From Pinus tabuliformis (taxonomy: Eukaryota; Streptophyta; Pinopsida; Pinales; Pinaceae), in NCBI GenBank assembly GCA_031772625.1, contig CM062813.1, forward strand, positions 762,414,720 to 762,478,719: a DNA stretch of 64,000 nt, given 5' to 3'. The notes beneath the pieces were generated by a model, which was not told the origin of the DNA, searched no databases, and saw only the letters and a program-made list of their open reading frames with translations. A program made the position numbers and the translations under genes. Positions 22,791 to 34,329 of the stretch are shown here, one piece after another; the stretch's first letter is position 1; every line of letters begins with the position of its first letter.

Positions 22791-24158
22791 AATAGGTAGA
22801 ATATTAAGATTTTCACAATATATAAATGAATATTTTTTAATAATAAAAGACGTGTTTGTAAAATCCACACCAATCCCATTTGAATTTTCATAAAGCCGAA
22901 CAATATTGTACCACATAGGGTCAGGGAAACATTATTATTTAGCTTGTGTAAGGTCAAAGGGTATATGTGGATCATATCCACATAACAAGCTCATTTAAGT
23001 GTTACATTACGCTTATTTCACCACTCAAATGCGTTTGATATTTGGATATATACCTTTTGAATTTGGGCGCACTAATTGACGAGCTGGTGAGATGTTTGTT
23101 ATATATATATTTATATTAAAAATTAAATTATAAAACTTTTAATATGAGTTTTTTTTTGTTAATATAAATAAACTATTGGTTTTTTTTGGAAAGTCGATAA
23201 AGATTTTATTACATGGTTTAAGGTTATTAAGCGATGATGTGAAAATGTGGGGTAAAGGAGAGAGATTAATAAGAAGTGAAAGAGTAAAAATATTCATATA
23301 TATGTAGAATGTAAATATGTGGAGATGCACATAAAAAAATATTTTGGAAATTTGATTTTACAGTTAGCATTAGACGTGACTACTAAAAAAGTTAGACTTT
23401 GGTTATGGAAAGAAAAGTAACAAGATTCTCTACAATCCACATTTTGCATGCATACTGCAAAATGGAAATTTATCTAAGGAAAAAACACTTTGAAATCTCG
23501 GCTATGTACTTTACATAGGATGCAACAATACATTCTGGTGTAGGAAGTTGATGAAAATGGGGTGGTAGTCTGGAATTAGACTATTGGTTAACTTTGTAAC
23601 CAATTAGCTACGCACAAAGAGATTATGTACGTGGATTTTCCCCTTGAGGGTCTCGCTTATCTGACCAATCATTGTCGGTCCCTTGTTGACTTCTCCTTTT
23701 ATTAAGCGCTTCAATCCACACCGTTGATCTCACTTCTCCAGATCCAACAAATATCGCATCATCCGCTCACCAACTAACCCGGATGATCTCCACCATCGAT
23801 GTGACTCGTCCAATCGAACGGTTGTTGTGCAATCTCGCACAGAGTCTTGCACAACCAATATCAGGTAGAGAGTGCGTGAGAAAAGTAGTTTTCTAGTGCT
23901 ACGTGTCACTCACTAAGGTTAATCGCGTGAAATTTAGAAATACCGTTTACAGCTTTTAGGGCACGCGAGATACCACTTACCACTTTCCAAATACTACCCA
24001 CGTGCTTAATTCATATTTTAAGAAAGGCGCTTAAGAAAAGGTTTAACACTTAAGTACAATATTAACCCTTATCACTAATCAATTGTGATTTATAAATAAA
24101 GTGTTTAAATAGAGAAAAATACCCGATTAGGGTCCAATACGCTAATACACAACTACAA
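22791..24158. other. Gene-free DNA, GC-balanced patch at 23560-24000
   Basis: AT-rich sequence, then about 440 bp of more balanced composition with CCGTTGATCTCACTTCTCC and GCACGCGAGATACC. It may be a promoter or LTR relic. No gene is recognised. Confidence 0.35.
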
Positions 24159-24800
24159 ATGAATTTCTGCACGAGAATAGTGCATCCACGCCACACTTCA
24201 ATCAATTATTCAAACAAAATGGAAATTACAGAGTCTTGGCCCTCTCGGCTCGATTACAAAAATTTGTCTAACCTCTGTTTCAATCTCAAACCCTATCTCT
24301 CACTCAAACTCTCGCTTACTCACTTTATTCTCGATCATCTAATCTCTGTGTCATTACATTCTTTTCTCTTTTATGAATCAAATCCTATCCTAACTGCATT
24401 GACAGCTCAATCTTCATTTTTATCAACTCAGCCACTAAATCCCTATTCTCAAGCTCTGATGCACACCTATACTAACAACTTATCTCCTATTCTAAAAATA
24501 ATACAATATTCTAATTATTACAATAATTGGAGTAAAGATAACTTTCGAGAGATCCAACCCTCTCTACTAAAACTGATTTTGACCACTCAGGTCAATGAAA
24601 TTCATCTCTTATTAGCCACAACATGTGAACATACAATCACATTGTTGGCTAAGTCCGGATGCTCTTGCATCACATTCTCCTGGGGAGAAAGAAAAACTAG
24701 ACTTTCTATATTCTACATTTTACATAAGAAATGTGGAAATGTTAAAAAAAATAACTTTTATTGTCTTCCTATTTTTATATGCATATCACATATTAAATAG
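24159..24800 (+). CDS. Orphan 213-codon open frame, unknown
   Basis: An uninterrupted frame from ATG 24159 to TAG 24798, long for such AT-rich surroundings. The product is rich in Leu, Ser, Asn, Ile and Thr. It has no signal peptide or domain I recognise and no clear Cys/His pattern. It lies in the loop of the large inverted duplication. It follows a GC-balanced patch that could act as an LTR or promoter. I cannot exclude chance; the lack of any family resemblance argues for caution. Confidence 0.2.
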   Translation: MNFCTRIVHPRHTSINYSNKMEITESWPSRLDYKNLSNLCFNLKPYLSLKLSLTHFILDHLISVSLHSFLFYESNPILTALTAQSSFLSTQPLNPYSQALMHTYTNNLSPILKIIQYSNYYNNWSKDNFREIQPSLLKLILTTQVNEIHLLLATTCEHTITLLAKSGCSCITFSWGERKTRLSIFYILHKKCGNVKKNNFYCLPIFICISHIK

Positions 24801-25574
24801 ATATACTAAGGTTATGATCAAATTTATTATTATTAGAAACCGATGCAAACAAAATCTTCAATTTTTTAACATATAGCTAAAGAATAATGTACTTTTTAAA
24901 GTATGTTAATTGATATATGAGTAGTTAATTACCAAAAAAGAAAAATGTAAGTAAAATATTATTAAATAGTTTCTTAGAGAGATTTTTTGGGGGATTTGGT
25001 TGGGTCTTTATGTTAATGATAGATCTCAACGTCTTATATTCATGAGCAAGAGGTTAAAGTCTAATTGAGGTAGTATCTAGTTTTATGTATTACATTGAGC
25101 TAGATGCTACTTGTAATGGCATGACCTCAATCATGAGAATATGGGACATTGGCTTTCTTGCAAGTATTATCCAACATAGAATTTTTGTTTGTTCTTGGAG
25201 TATGACCTTAAATTACTTTTGATTGGCTAAGAGTTGGTTTTCTTTGGACATAAGGAAACATGTTAACAACCCAAGACCTAGAAATATCTCACAAGAGTGC
25301 AACTTCACCCCCTTACAAATCACCAACATATTATTTTAGATGTCCTGTCTATAAATAATGATGTAGTTACACGTCAAAATCTCAATAGTGTATTAATAAA
25401 GGCTAGGCTAGTAGCCTTGATCATTGTTGTATTCTTCCTACTTTAGAAGGAAAAGGGATCAATATCTCACTCAATCTAAGGCGTTGTAGATTCTACTCAA
25501 CTTCACACATTATACTTATAGATAAACCCTACATGGAATATATGTTAATGTTATTATCTTATAAAGTAGTTTTC
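24801..25574. other. AT-rich loop DNA with a SINE-like fragment
   Basis: Gene-free apart from the SINE-like fragment at about 25215-25380, described separately. Confidence 0.4.
25215..25380 (+). mobile_element. SINE-like copy A (partial)
   Basis: Aligns with 28778-29089 and 29925-30175 through GATTGGCTAAGAGTTGG, GGAAACATGTTAACAACCC, AAGACCTAGAAATATCT and a CCTTACAAATCACCAAC block. It lacks the poly(A)-ended 3' half. It is the most diverged of the three copies. Confidence 0.6.
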
Positions 25575-26207
25575 ATAAGCATGATGACGTTAAGATATCA
25601 ACATTAGATTGTTGAATCATAAGAAACAACATGTATTGTTTGAAGATATCATCTATGTTCTTAATTTTCCTAATTCGTTTATGTTTATAGGTAAAGTTTG
25701 CTAAAACAATGTGTAAAACAAATGCACAATAAAAAAAGACAATAATAAACCCAAGATAATTGATGGTCATTCATATACATCTAATTAAAATTAAGAGTCA
25801 CTATATATAAATATTTTTAAAACAAAAATGCACTAATAATCTTAGACATTTAGAAACTATGAAAAAATAATATATAAAATCATACAAAATGTTTAATGAT
25901 ATAATATTCTACTCAATCTTATTATTTCAACATTATAATAAATTTAATATAAAATTTATTTTATTATTTTACTATGTAATATATTTAACATAAAATTTCA
26001 ATCTCAATTCTTTAACATAACTTTATCATACAAAAATATGCTTTGGTTTATTTTAATTATCTACTCTATTTTTACATCTAACTCATCATATTCTCTACAT
26101 TTTAATATAAAAAACCTATTATTTATAGTTATTAACATTTTTTTATCCTTTTAATTGTAATAATTTAAATAGGTTACGATTTAAATATTTCTAATCATAT
26201 TTTTGTA
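25575..26207 (-). repeat. Large inverted duplication, right arm, inner part
   Basis: Reverse complement of about 20298-21065 (without the MITE) and, at its right end, of about 17780-17890. It contains the single uninterrupted MITE target site TTATAATAAA at 25933-25942. Homology is interrupted at 26208 by the LINE insertion. Confidence 0.75.
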
Positions 26208-27795
26208 CAGGTTACACTTAGGATCATTGTGGAGGAATGCCACAATGATAAATCCAATCCCTTTTGTTGCTTTGTGGACTTTAGAAAGGCTTTCGATACG
26301 ATTCCTAGAAACAACCTTTGGAACATATTAGAAGAGCTAAAGGTTCATTTTGAGTTAAGAGCTGTCGCTATAAGGTTATACAAGAATGTAATTGCCAAGT
26401 TAAAGAGAAATGAGGGGTGGTCGAAAGATATTAAGCGTAATATCGGAGTTAAACAAGGTTGCCTCCTCTCCCCTACCCTATTTGGCATTTACATTGACAA
26501 GCTAGAAGGTTTTTTAGAGGAAGCAGGATGTGCTGGCACGATCTTAGTTGGGATAGTCATCATCCTTCTTCTCTACGCTGACGCTATTGTTCTTCTCGCA
26601 AGGTGCCCATCCAATCTTGATAAGCAACTTATGCTTCTTAAGGATTTCTGCTCTACCATGGGTATGATTGTTAACACTGACAAAACAAAAGTTATGGCTA
26701 TCAAATCCAAGAAGGACACTTATGCTAATTTTATGTATGACAATAGTAACTTGCAGGAAGTGTCTTCCTACAAGTACCTAGGAATTGATATTCATCACAA
26801 GCTCAATTGGAACTATAGCATTTAGAAAAGGATTAATGGGGGATGGAAAGCTTATTTTAGTCTTGAAAATAATTGTAAAACAACAAACCACATAATGTGG
26901 GATAGAAAGAAGTTCCTCTTTGAAACTTTAGTCACTCCGGTTATCTTATATGGATGTGAGGTTTGGGGTTGTAGCATCTCTAGAGAATTCTGGAGAACGA
27001 TTGCGCAAATCTAGAAGCGTTTTCTAACGTATAACCTCAAAACTAAAAGCAACACACCCTATCGTATTCTCCTTATAGAAGTGGGTCTTTCCCCTGTCGA
27101 GAGCCTAGCTATGACTAGGCTTCTGTTGTACAAGTACAAACTCAATAAGATAGGAGACCATAGACTTCCTAAGCTAGATTTAAATTCCAGCCAAAACTAG
27201 CTAAGGCTCAAACGAGGTTGGTATAAAGACACCAGGGCCTGGTTAAACCATTGGGAGATTGACGAGAATGTTGCATTGAAAAACATTAATAACATTAAAA
27301 ATATTGTTACTTCCAAGTTCAAAGAAAAAATGTGGTGTGAGAAAGATTTAGCAGCTAAAAAAAAATTAAGATATTATAAGGAGGTCATCAACCCCACCCT
27401 AGAAGATCAAAAGTATCTCTCTGTTTTAACTAGCTAAAAGAAGAAAATTAATATAGCCATGATTAGAACGAACTCTCATGAGCTCCATATTGAAACAGTT
27501 CGTTGGGCAGTTCCTAAAACACCATGGATGGAAAGGTTATGCCATCTTTGTGAGAATACGAACATCGAGGATGAAAATCACTTCCACTTAGAGTGCCCCG
27601 CGTACAACCACATTAGATCTCAGTTTCAAAATCTTTGTTGCAATACTGACCTTCCTTTTACGTTGTCAAAATTATAGTGAGCTTGGGAGGCTTCTCTCCA
27701 AGCTTTTTGAGCATAGGAATAAATCTTAAATCAAACTAAATCATTGGTTTCTTTAGGTCGGATAGACCAAAGTTTGGTCATTAACCATCATCATC
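26208..27795 (+). pseudogene. 5'-truncated non-L1 LINE reverse transcriptase with C-terminal zinc motif
   Basis: One frame, with no indels, runs from about 26208 to 27677. The RT motifs are NPFCCFVDFRKAFDTIPR, GVKQGCLLSPTLFGIYIDKLE, LLLYADAIVLLA (catalytic YADD changed to YADA), NTDKTKVM and SYKYLGIDIHHKLNW. After the RT come VTPVILYGCEVWGC, IEVGLSPVESLAMTRLLLYK and a late zinc-like motif (C-x2-C-x8-H-x4-C, about 27542-27600). This is unlike the L1s at 11-17 and 34-47 kb, which end in RNase H. It belongs to another LINE clade (Jockey/CR1- or RTE-like; not resolved). In-frame stops are TAG 26823, TAG 27012, TAG 27198 and TAA 27435. The 3' end has CATCATCATCAT, which may be a microsatellite tail. 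Confidence 0.85.
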
Positions 27796-28560
27796 ATAAA
27801 CTCTAATTAAAAAATAAAAAATATGTATTTTAAAATTATAAATATTAATAATTAATATTATATAATTTAAATTTAATAAAAAATTAAATGATTAAAATTT
27901 ATTTACATATTTAAAAAATTATTTGAATGTTGAATTGAGGGTTCTATGATCCATATCAAGTTTATGAGAAAAAGTTTTTTGGCATAAATCACATGATAAT
28001 ACATTTTTCGAAGGGTTTTGAACCAACCACACTCGTACCATGAACCACACTCGTTGATTCCAAACGCGTCGACAAATGTATTATCATGTGATTTACGCTG
28101 AAATTTTTTTTCTTATAAATTATTTAAATTAAAATTTAATTAAAAAATAAAAAATATATATTTTAAAATTATAAATATTAATAATTAACCATATATAATT
28201 TAAATATAATAAAAAATTAAATAATTAAAATTTATTTGTATATTTAAAAAATTATTTGAAGTTTATATATATATATATTTCAAATGATTGATAAAAATAA
28301 TTATTAAGGCCGGAATAAATTACTATCATGTTAAGCGTTGGTCAACCAATATCTCTTACTCAAGCACTATGGCATTAATGTGAATTTAATGATTACTTTT
28401 ATATAGGGATGCAATACAATACATATCAGGATAACGAGATACAATTTGGAGTCATTAATTTAATTAATGAAGCAAGAACACAATTTTTAAAGAGATCGTG
28501 ATCTATGTAAGAGGTTCGAATCTCCTCAAGTGCGTAAGCAGACATTAACAAAACTGGTTC
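27796..28560 (-). repeat. Large inverted duplication, right arm, outer part
   Basis: Reverse complement of 17233-17780. It carries its own internal direct duplication of an AT-rich block (27800-27935 and 28130-28262). Between those copies is a roughly 190-bp segment with the 21-bp inverted repeat at 27986/28074. The outer end contains GGTTCGAATCTCC, which resembles a tRNA B box but stands alone. Confidence 0.75.
27986..28094. repeat. 21-bp perfect inverted repeat (small foldback)
   Basis: AAATCACATGATAATACATTT at 27986-28006 is exactly inverted at 28074-28094. A 67-bp loop contains two ACCACACTCG direct repeats. Pairing continues outward with mismatches. It lies between the two AT-rich direct repeats, as expected if it rode in with that duplication or is a MITE. 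Confidence 0.8.
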
Positions 28561-28756
28561 TACGGTTGTTGGCAAATAGTGGAGACTCAACGGCAACGGA
28601 GGTCGTCACGGAATAGACAACCAGCGTGACAGAGAAATTTGAGGTTGTCGGAGGACGGTCACCGACGCGAGGATAAATCAAAATGTTAAAAGTAAAATTA
28701 GTTGTTTAATAAAAATAAGATAGATGGAATGAGAGAAAAAAAAAATGGGGATAAAT
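28561..28756. other. Short GC-balanced spacer
   Basis: About 120 bp (28561-28680) is distinctly richer in G and C than its surroundings, with CAACGGCAACGGAGGTCGTC and GACGGTCACCGACGCGAGG. I see no gene in it. Confidence 0.4.
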
Positions 28757-28777
28757 AAAAATATAACCAAAATGTGA

Positions 28778-29089
28778 TTCTTGGCTAAGAGCTCGTCTTC
28801 CTCGGACGTAAGGAAACAGGTTAACGGCCCAAGACCCAGAGGCATCTGGCAGGAGTGAAACCTTGCTCCCTTACGGACCACCAGCGGGTTATTTCAGGTG
28901 GCGTGGTTTTCCTTGATAACAGTGGGTTATTTCAGGTGGCGTGGTTTTCCTTGATAACAATGATGTGTCAACTGACATTCGCGGATAGCAGCCAGAGATG
29001 GCTGTCCTCACTGTTGGTTTGACAAAACTGAGTTTGATAAGTTTTTCCACCTTTTGAAAAAAAAACCAAAAAAAAAAAAAAAAAAAAAT
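28778..29089 (+). mobile_element. SINE-like copy B with poly(A) tail
   Basis: About 310 bp starting TTGGCTAAGAGCTCG, which resembles a tRNA-type A box. About 37 bp later GGTTAACGGCC matches the B box GGTTCRANNCC at most positions, which is the normal spacing of a Pol III internal promoter. The body contains a 38-bp tandem duplication of GGGTTATTTCAGGTGGCGTGG (28885 and 28923). The 3' end is an A-rich tail of about 30 nt. It has no coding capacity. The locus without the insertion is seen in the adjacent tandem copy at 29178-29290. Its presence in three copies nearby supports a mobile family. Confidence 0.65.
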
Positions 29090-29177
29090 CATAGAATGAA
29101 GTAAATATGTGAATTGTGAATTTCTATGTTCAAATCATTTGTGGGTGTTTATTCTACCAAAAAATTTGTTAAAAAAA

Positions 29178-29290
29178 TGAAAATATAACCAAAATGTAAT
29201 TATCAAGGAATGAAGTAATATGTGAATTGTGAATTTCTATGTTTAAATTCTTTGTGAGTGTTTATTCTACCAAAAAAATTGTAACAAAAA
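29178..29290 (+). repeat. 114-bp tandem unit showing the SINE-free site
   Basis: AATATAACCAAAATGT then AATGAAGTAATATGTGAATT is contiguous here. At 28757-29177 the same two blocks are separated by the SINE-like copy. The duplicated flank reads AATGAAGTAAATATGTGAATT at 29095 and AATGAAGTAATATGTGAATT at 29209. Confidence 0.75.
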
Positions 29291-29924
29291 ATGTGGATTT
29301 TTTAAGAGATTAGATTATTTGTGTTACTATTTTCAATCTAAATAACTTATTGGAATAAAATGGGCAAGTTTCATGATTGTAAAAATATATGTTAATGCTC
29401 AAGCCAACAACATGGTTGCTCTATTATCTGAGTTGCACAAAAGATGAGAATGGTAATAGAACCTTGTGGAAGTGGTGAAGCAGTGGGTTGGTGGTGGAAT
29501 GGAGTTGTGAAAAGTGCAAAGAAGGTGAAAGGTGTTCGACAATTTAACACAAAGAAATAGGTGGTAGGTAGAAAACAATAATATTTTCAATCATTTGTTA
29601 GTTTTGTTTGAACTTAAATTAATTCAAGTTTGTAAATTTGGATGAATCTTTTATACATCATAATTGAAAACTTAGATTATCTCAATTTTTGAGATTGAAA
29701 ATAAATTTATATTAAAAAAGGTAAGGCATGAAATCAAACAAAAATGTTAGTCTTAGAAGATATTTGGAATATTTTTTATATATTATATAAATAAAATATA
29801 TTATTATTTTATATAACATATTGAAAAATAGGAAATATGATGAAAAAGAAAATTAATATATATTAATTAGTTTTTTTAATTTAAGGAAGACTAGTTTTTA
29901 ATGTTTTTGGCAAAACTGCTTCTA
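29291..29924. other. AT-rich spacer
   Basis: No supported gene. A 63-codon minus frame (29399-29590) has no domain. Confidence 0.4.
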
Positions 29925-30175
29925 TTTGATTGAGAGTTTGTTTTTTTCGGATTTAAGGAAATAGGTTAACGGTCCAAAACCCAGAGGCATTTGGCATGGG
30001 TGAAAGCCTTCCCCTTTACGGACCACCAATGGGTAATTCTAAATGGTGTGGTTTTCTTTGAATAACAATGATAAGTCAACCTACATTCATGAATAACAAC
30101 CATTAATAACTATCCCCACTACTAATTTCACAACTAAATTATAATAATTTTTTCCACTAGCAAAAAAACAAATAA
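29925..30175 (+). mobile_element. SINE-like copy C
   Basis: Aligns with copy B along its length without the 38-bp internal duplication. GGTTAACGGTCC keeps the B-box-like block, and the TTTACGGACCACCAA and GGTGTGGTTTTC blocks follow. It ends in an A-rich tail (about 30160-30185). Copy C therefore represents the simpler ancestral layout. Confidence 0.65.
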
Positions 30176-30794
30176 TCAATAAATAAATATAAGTAAATAA
30201 TAACGTATAATTGTATTCATTATTTTCCCAAATGATGTAAGATCACAGAATGAGAAAGGCACGAAGTAGCAAATGTGAACAATTCTAAGTGGTCGTGATG
30301 GTTCGGTTCTTGTCACTGTCAAGATACAAAATGGTAATATAGTTTATGTGATCGACCGATAAAGGGACTACAAAAAAATAATATTTGTTCTCTAATTTTC
30401 AAGAGATAGAAAGACTAGTATCTTCCGTTGAATACAGAATTTGCATGGTCGAAACGGTAAAACAGTTGATGTGATCGACTGATAAAGCGACTAAAGAAAA
30501 ATAATATTTCTTTTGTAATTTTCAAGAAATAGAATTATTAGTATTTTTTGTTGGATGCAAAATTAAAACATCTAATGAGTATTTGATTAAAATGAGTATT
30601 TCACTAAAATCATAATTAAAATGAGTATTTCACTAAAATCATAGGGTTAGCAGTGGAACGAAGTGATGAGATGGTGTTGAAATGAGACCAAGCATATCAT
30701 TTACTATATGTACTATACTACTTAACATTTATAATTATTCACTAACACTCTAACAATGTTACTTAATATTCATAGTTATTCAGTGTATCGAAAT

Positions 30795-31050
30795 GGGGAA
30801 TTATCTGGACCGCCAAAAGTAGCGGGCAAAATAATTTCAAAAAATCTTGTCGAGGTAGTGTTTGAATCGTGTTTTTGATGGTGGAAATGGATTCAACACC
30901 ATAAAAAATGTCTAGAACACTTAAAATTTTGAAGTTTAACAACTATAACTTGGATTTACAAAAATCCTTACTAAATTTACTTTAAATATGACCAGAATTT
31001 CCATAATTTTCCGGGCAATTCTTCCCGCTAATTAGACTATGGCCATAAAT
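30795..31050 (+). mobile_element. Diverged copy of the 276-bp MITE family
   Basis: Shares TGATGGTGGAAATGGATTCA and the AATTTCCATAATTTTCCGGG end with 20448-20723 (inverted). The sub-terminal TAGCGGGC and GCCCGG...CCCGCTA blocks form an inner inverted pair. It sits just outside the left arm of the second large inverted repeat. Confidence 0.6.
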
Positions 31051-31184
31051 TTAAATGCATCCAAAAATTCAAGTTCAACAAAAAAAAACTTCATGATAAA
31101 AAAAAACATTAAAAAAACTTAAATAAAATGTAAAATATATGTTGGAAAATAAAACCGGTAATAAAGTTTCAAACTTGTTTTCTA

Positions 31185-31941
31185 ATAAAATCTGAAAAAG
31201 TGGTTTCCTCCATAGCATATTTGCATTGAAATGATCTGATTTGATTTCAAGATGGACGTCGATTGGGATGCCTCCTACCGGGAATTCAAAGGTCGATGAC
31301 AATCAAATTCGTTTGGCAGTTAGGGTTTGGTTGGTCTGTTAGTTTTTTTTTTCAGGCTTCACCATTTAATGTGATGGAAAATGTAGGAAATGGGTTACAA
31401 TTTTAGAGTGTTAAATATTTCATTTTTCTCACTTCTGTAATGTTTCATTAAGGCGTGTAATATTGTGATGGAATTTAATTTCCAGTGACAGAATAATGCA
31501 AACTCTTGTCCTGTGGGCACGACCTTTTAAATTCAATGTAACACTTATGATGATGCTAAGTTCAGGATCTGTTCATTGGAGGCTACCTTCGTGATCTTCT
31601 ATATGAACTTCAAAATTTGTTCACAGGTTCACATTGTGCACATATGGTGGGTTTATAAGAGACAAAATTGAATGCTTTATCATTGTTAAATGTTACTAAG
31701 TTTGAAATTGAAATTCTCTCCATCAAGCTTGGGTAAATCGGTTCCCTTCCTTTTTAATAAGAGAGATGAAATTTGAGTCAGGAATCGAGTTATTGTATTA
31801 ATGGAAAATCAAGGATATTTTAATTTATTTTAAATCAATATTAAGAAAATCTAGATAGTTTAATTGAAAATGTTTTGTTTAGTTAAATTAATTAAAAATA
31901 TTAAAGAAATCAAAATATTTAAAATTATTATAATGAAAGTG

Positions 31942-31977
<36 letters not shown>

Positions 31978-32535
31978 TTGAAATTAAAATTAAAATGATA
32001 ATTAAATTTATAAAAATAAAAATATTTTTATAGTAATAAATAGTTGTATGTTTGCGAGAAGATTTGAAAACATTATATATCATACTTATATATGTTTAAA
32101 AGAAAAAAAGAGTTATTATTAGTAAGATTTTAATTATTGAGAAAAAAATACTTATTTTAAAAGATTTGAAAAGAAAAATGAAACCATCTCATTTGGGAAA
32201 ATTTAAAGCATATAAATAAGAATTTAGAAAGAAGAAAAAAAAAGTTGAAATGGTATGTAAAATATATGGATAATAAAAATGAATTATTTTTTAAATATGA
32301 AGGGAAATTAGTTCATTATATATAGATTTATTCACATTCTTTTAAGACAAATTGAGAACTTAAAAATAATGAAACTAAAACATAGTAATAACATTTAAGA
32401 TAATTGAATAGAAGGCATTTTGGGTGACAAAGAAAATCCAAAATAATGAAATCTTAATAGAGATTAATAAACTACTAAATAAATACATTTTCAAGCCAAG
32501 GTTGAATTTAAAATAGTAAATGAAAAAGTTACTAA
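31185..32535 (+). repeat. Second large inverted repeat, left arm (about 1.35 kb)
   Basis: Near-identical inverted copy of 49668-50965. In the first 400 bp I count only about 20 differences, so roughly 95% identity. The block includes GGGATGCCTCCTACCGGG, CTTGTCCTGTGGGCACGACC and a (TA)n microsatellite at about 31946-31974 that is present in both arms. No gene is recognised inside. The arms enclose about 17 kb of nested retroelements. Confidence 0.9.
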
Positions 32536-33760
32536 AGTGAATTTTACAATCAAACTATGCATTAGGAATTAGGAAGATTTTACTTGCTTCTAATAGCAAT
32601 TTGAGTGTTTATATGAAGTGGGTCCCTATAAAATAATTCCTTGTGAGGGAATCATTAATTTCTCTTATGAATCACTTTAGGTAACTCATTAGTTATATTA
32701 TTGCAATAAATGGTTCACTTCCTTTTAGAATATGAATATTGCTAAAATCAAAATCACAACATATTGTATATGGGGTGATATATTTCCCCGTGCATGAATA
32801 TAACATCTCTTAAGTGTTCCTCCATTGAATATGAGCATCCATAGTCCTAATGGAGTCATCACAATGTTATTAACCTTGCTCCACAACATGTCAAGTATTC
32901 GTAGCCCCATTGGAGAGATCTAAATTTTCCTTTATTTATTGTATTTTATTTTCTATTCCTTTTCTTTAATATGTTTCTTTAAAAATGACCAAATGGGGGG
33001 CATAGTGGTCCTTTGTAGGAATCATGACGTTGGTTTCCTTCCATTAGCATTTATTAATATTTTTCCATGTCTAGGTATTAAGAATATCCCGTATGATTTT
33101 TAGACCTTGAATTTTGACTAACCATCAGCTAGCTTATTTAATGTATATGGATGGATTCGTTTGGTAATATATTTCATTACCAAAACCAGGTATTAGAACT
33201 ATTAGAGGTTTAATCACTCAGAACATTCCAAATCTAAATAGTATTTAAATTATTTTTGCAATTTCCATGATCCACTTTCAAATATTCTTTCTTTAAGATC
33301 ATAACCTAATGGATCCATGTGGAGTTTTCAAGGTTGGACCTACATGCACAAAATGTCAATGCATGTGGAAGGATAAAAATAAAATATTTGTTCAATGGAA
33401 GCATAAAGTCTCATTAAAGTGTGAGGAAGATAATATTAATATAAATGAAATCTAAAAGCATAAAGTAAAATAAAAATTCAAATAATAAATTGGGTAAACT
33501 AGTCTATGTAAGTAATCATAAAACATGGTTAACTAAAAAACACGAAAGAAAACTACTATATACAACCTAATTTCCTTAAGGGAAAAATAATTGAAGAAAT
33601 GCTTAAGGATTTTGCATGTTTGAAAGGAGATCTTTATTTCCTTCAATAATTTTCAAATGATATGAGTCCTATTAGAGGCCATCAACCCACATAGAAGTGC
33701 TAGTTCATTTTTTTCTTCTTGGAAGAGTTGTAGGTAGAGACAATCGTTTTGTTTTTTTGA
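32536..33760. other. AT-rich spacer, possible LTR relic
   Basis: No gene is supported. AAATGGGGGGCA at 32991-33002 resembles a retrotransposon polypurine tract and could mark the start of an old LTR, but no matching partner was found. Confidence 0.35.
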
Positions 33761-33833
33761 GGCGGATATAGTCAAGTGGACTAAGGAAATGGATTGTGAA
33801 TCCACCACATGTGAGATCAATTCCCATTGTAAA
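33761..33833 (+). pseudogene. tRNA-His(GUG)-like sequence, chloroplast-type, degenerate
   Basis: GGCGGATATAGTCAAGTGGA, TGGATTGTGAATCCA (a perfect anticodon arm with GTG) and GATCAATTCCC follow the order and spacing of a plant chloroplast-type trnH-GUG. The 3' acceptor strand has decayed (GTAAAGT instead of a complement to GGCGGAT), so it is not a functional tRNA gene. It may be a relic of plastid or mitochondrial DNA in the nucleus, or the head of a tRNA-derived SINE. Confidence 0.7.
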
Positions 33834-34319
33834 GTAAATTTGTTTTTACACCTACTTAGGTCCTAGCCAAAGTTGTTGGAATTTTATGTGTTTCATTTTG
33901 CATGTTCACCTTGTCCCACTTATTTTTTTCAACCAAAAAAACACATTTTGATATTCCAAAGGAATAAAGAAAAGTACATACTATATCAACTATATAACTT
34001 AACAAAGCAACTATGAGGAAATAAATCAATTGTTGTTAAATGGAAAATGTGACAGTAGTAAAAAATCATAATGATAGAGAAAATTAAACACAATGTTAAA
34101 GAATTGAAAGTGAAACATATGCTATTAGAAAAGCATAATTGAAAATAGCTAGCCCTACAAGAAGATATAAAGGACTGGATCCAAATGAATTTGATTTTCA
34201 CTTCCATCTCCAAACTGAGAAAAGACCAGAGGAGAGCTAGAAGTGAAAAGCATGTTTATGTCAGACTGAAAGAAAAGAAAAGAAAACATATTTTTTCAAC
34301 ATATAACCATTGAATGAAC
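33834..34319. other. Spacer between the trnH-like relic and the L1 3' end
   Basis: AT-rich, with no gene. It probably includes the 3' untranslated end of the minus-strand L1, whose exact end I cannot place. Confidence 0.4.
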
Positions 34320-34329
34320 ACTTTGACTT

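Noticed and set aside
28510..28525. GGTTCGAATCTCC as a tRNA gene
   Set aside because: Only a B-box-like string; no cloverleaf, no A box at proper spacing, and the mirror arm copy has lost it.
32991..33010. Polypurine tract AAATGGGGGGCA marking a complete LTR retrotransposon
   Set aside because: No LTR pair, primer site or coding domain could be attached to it.
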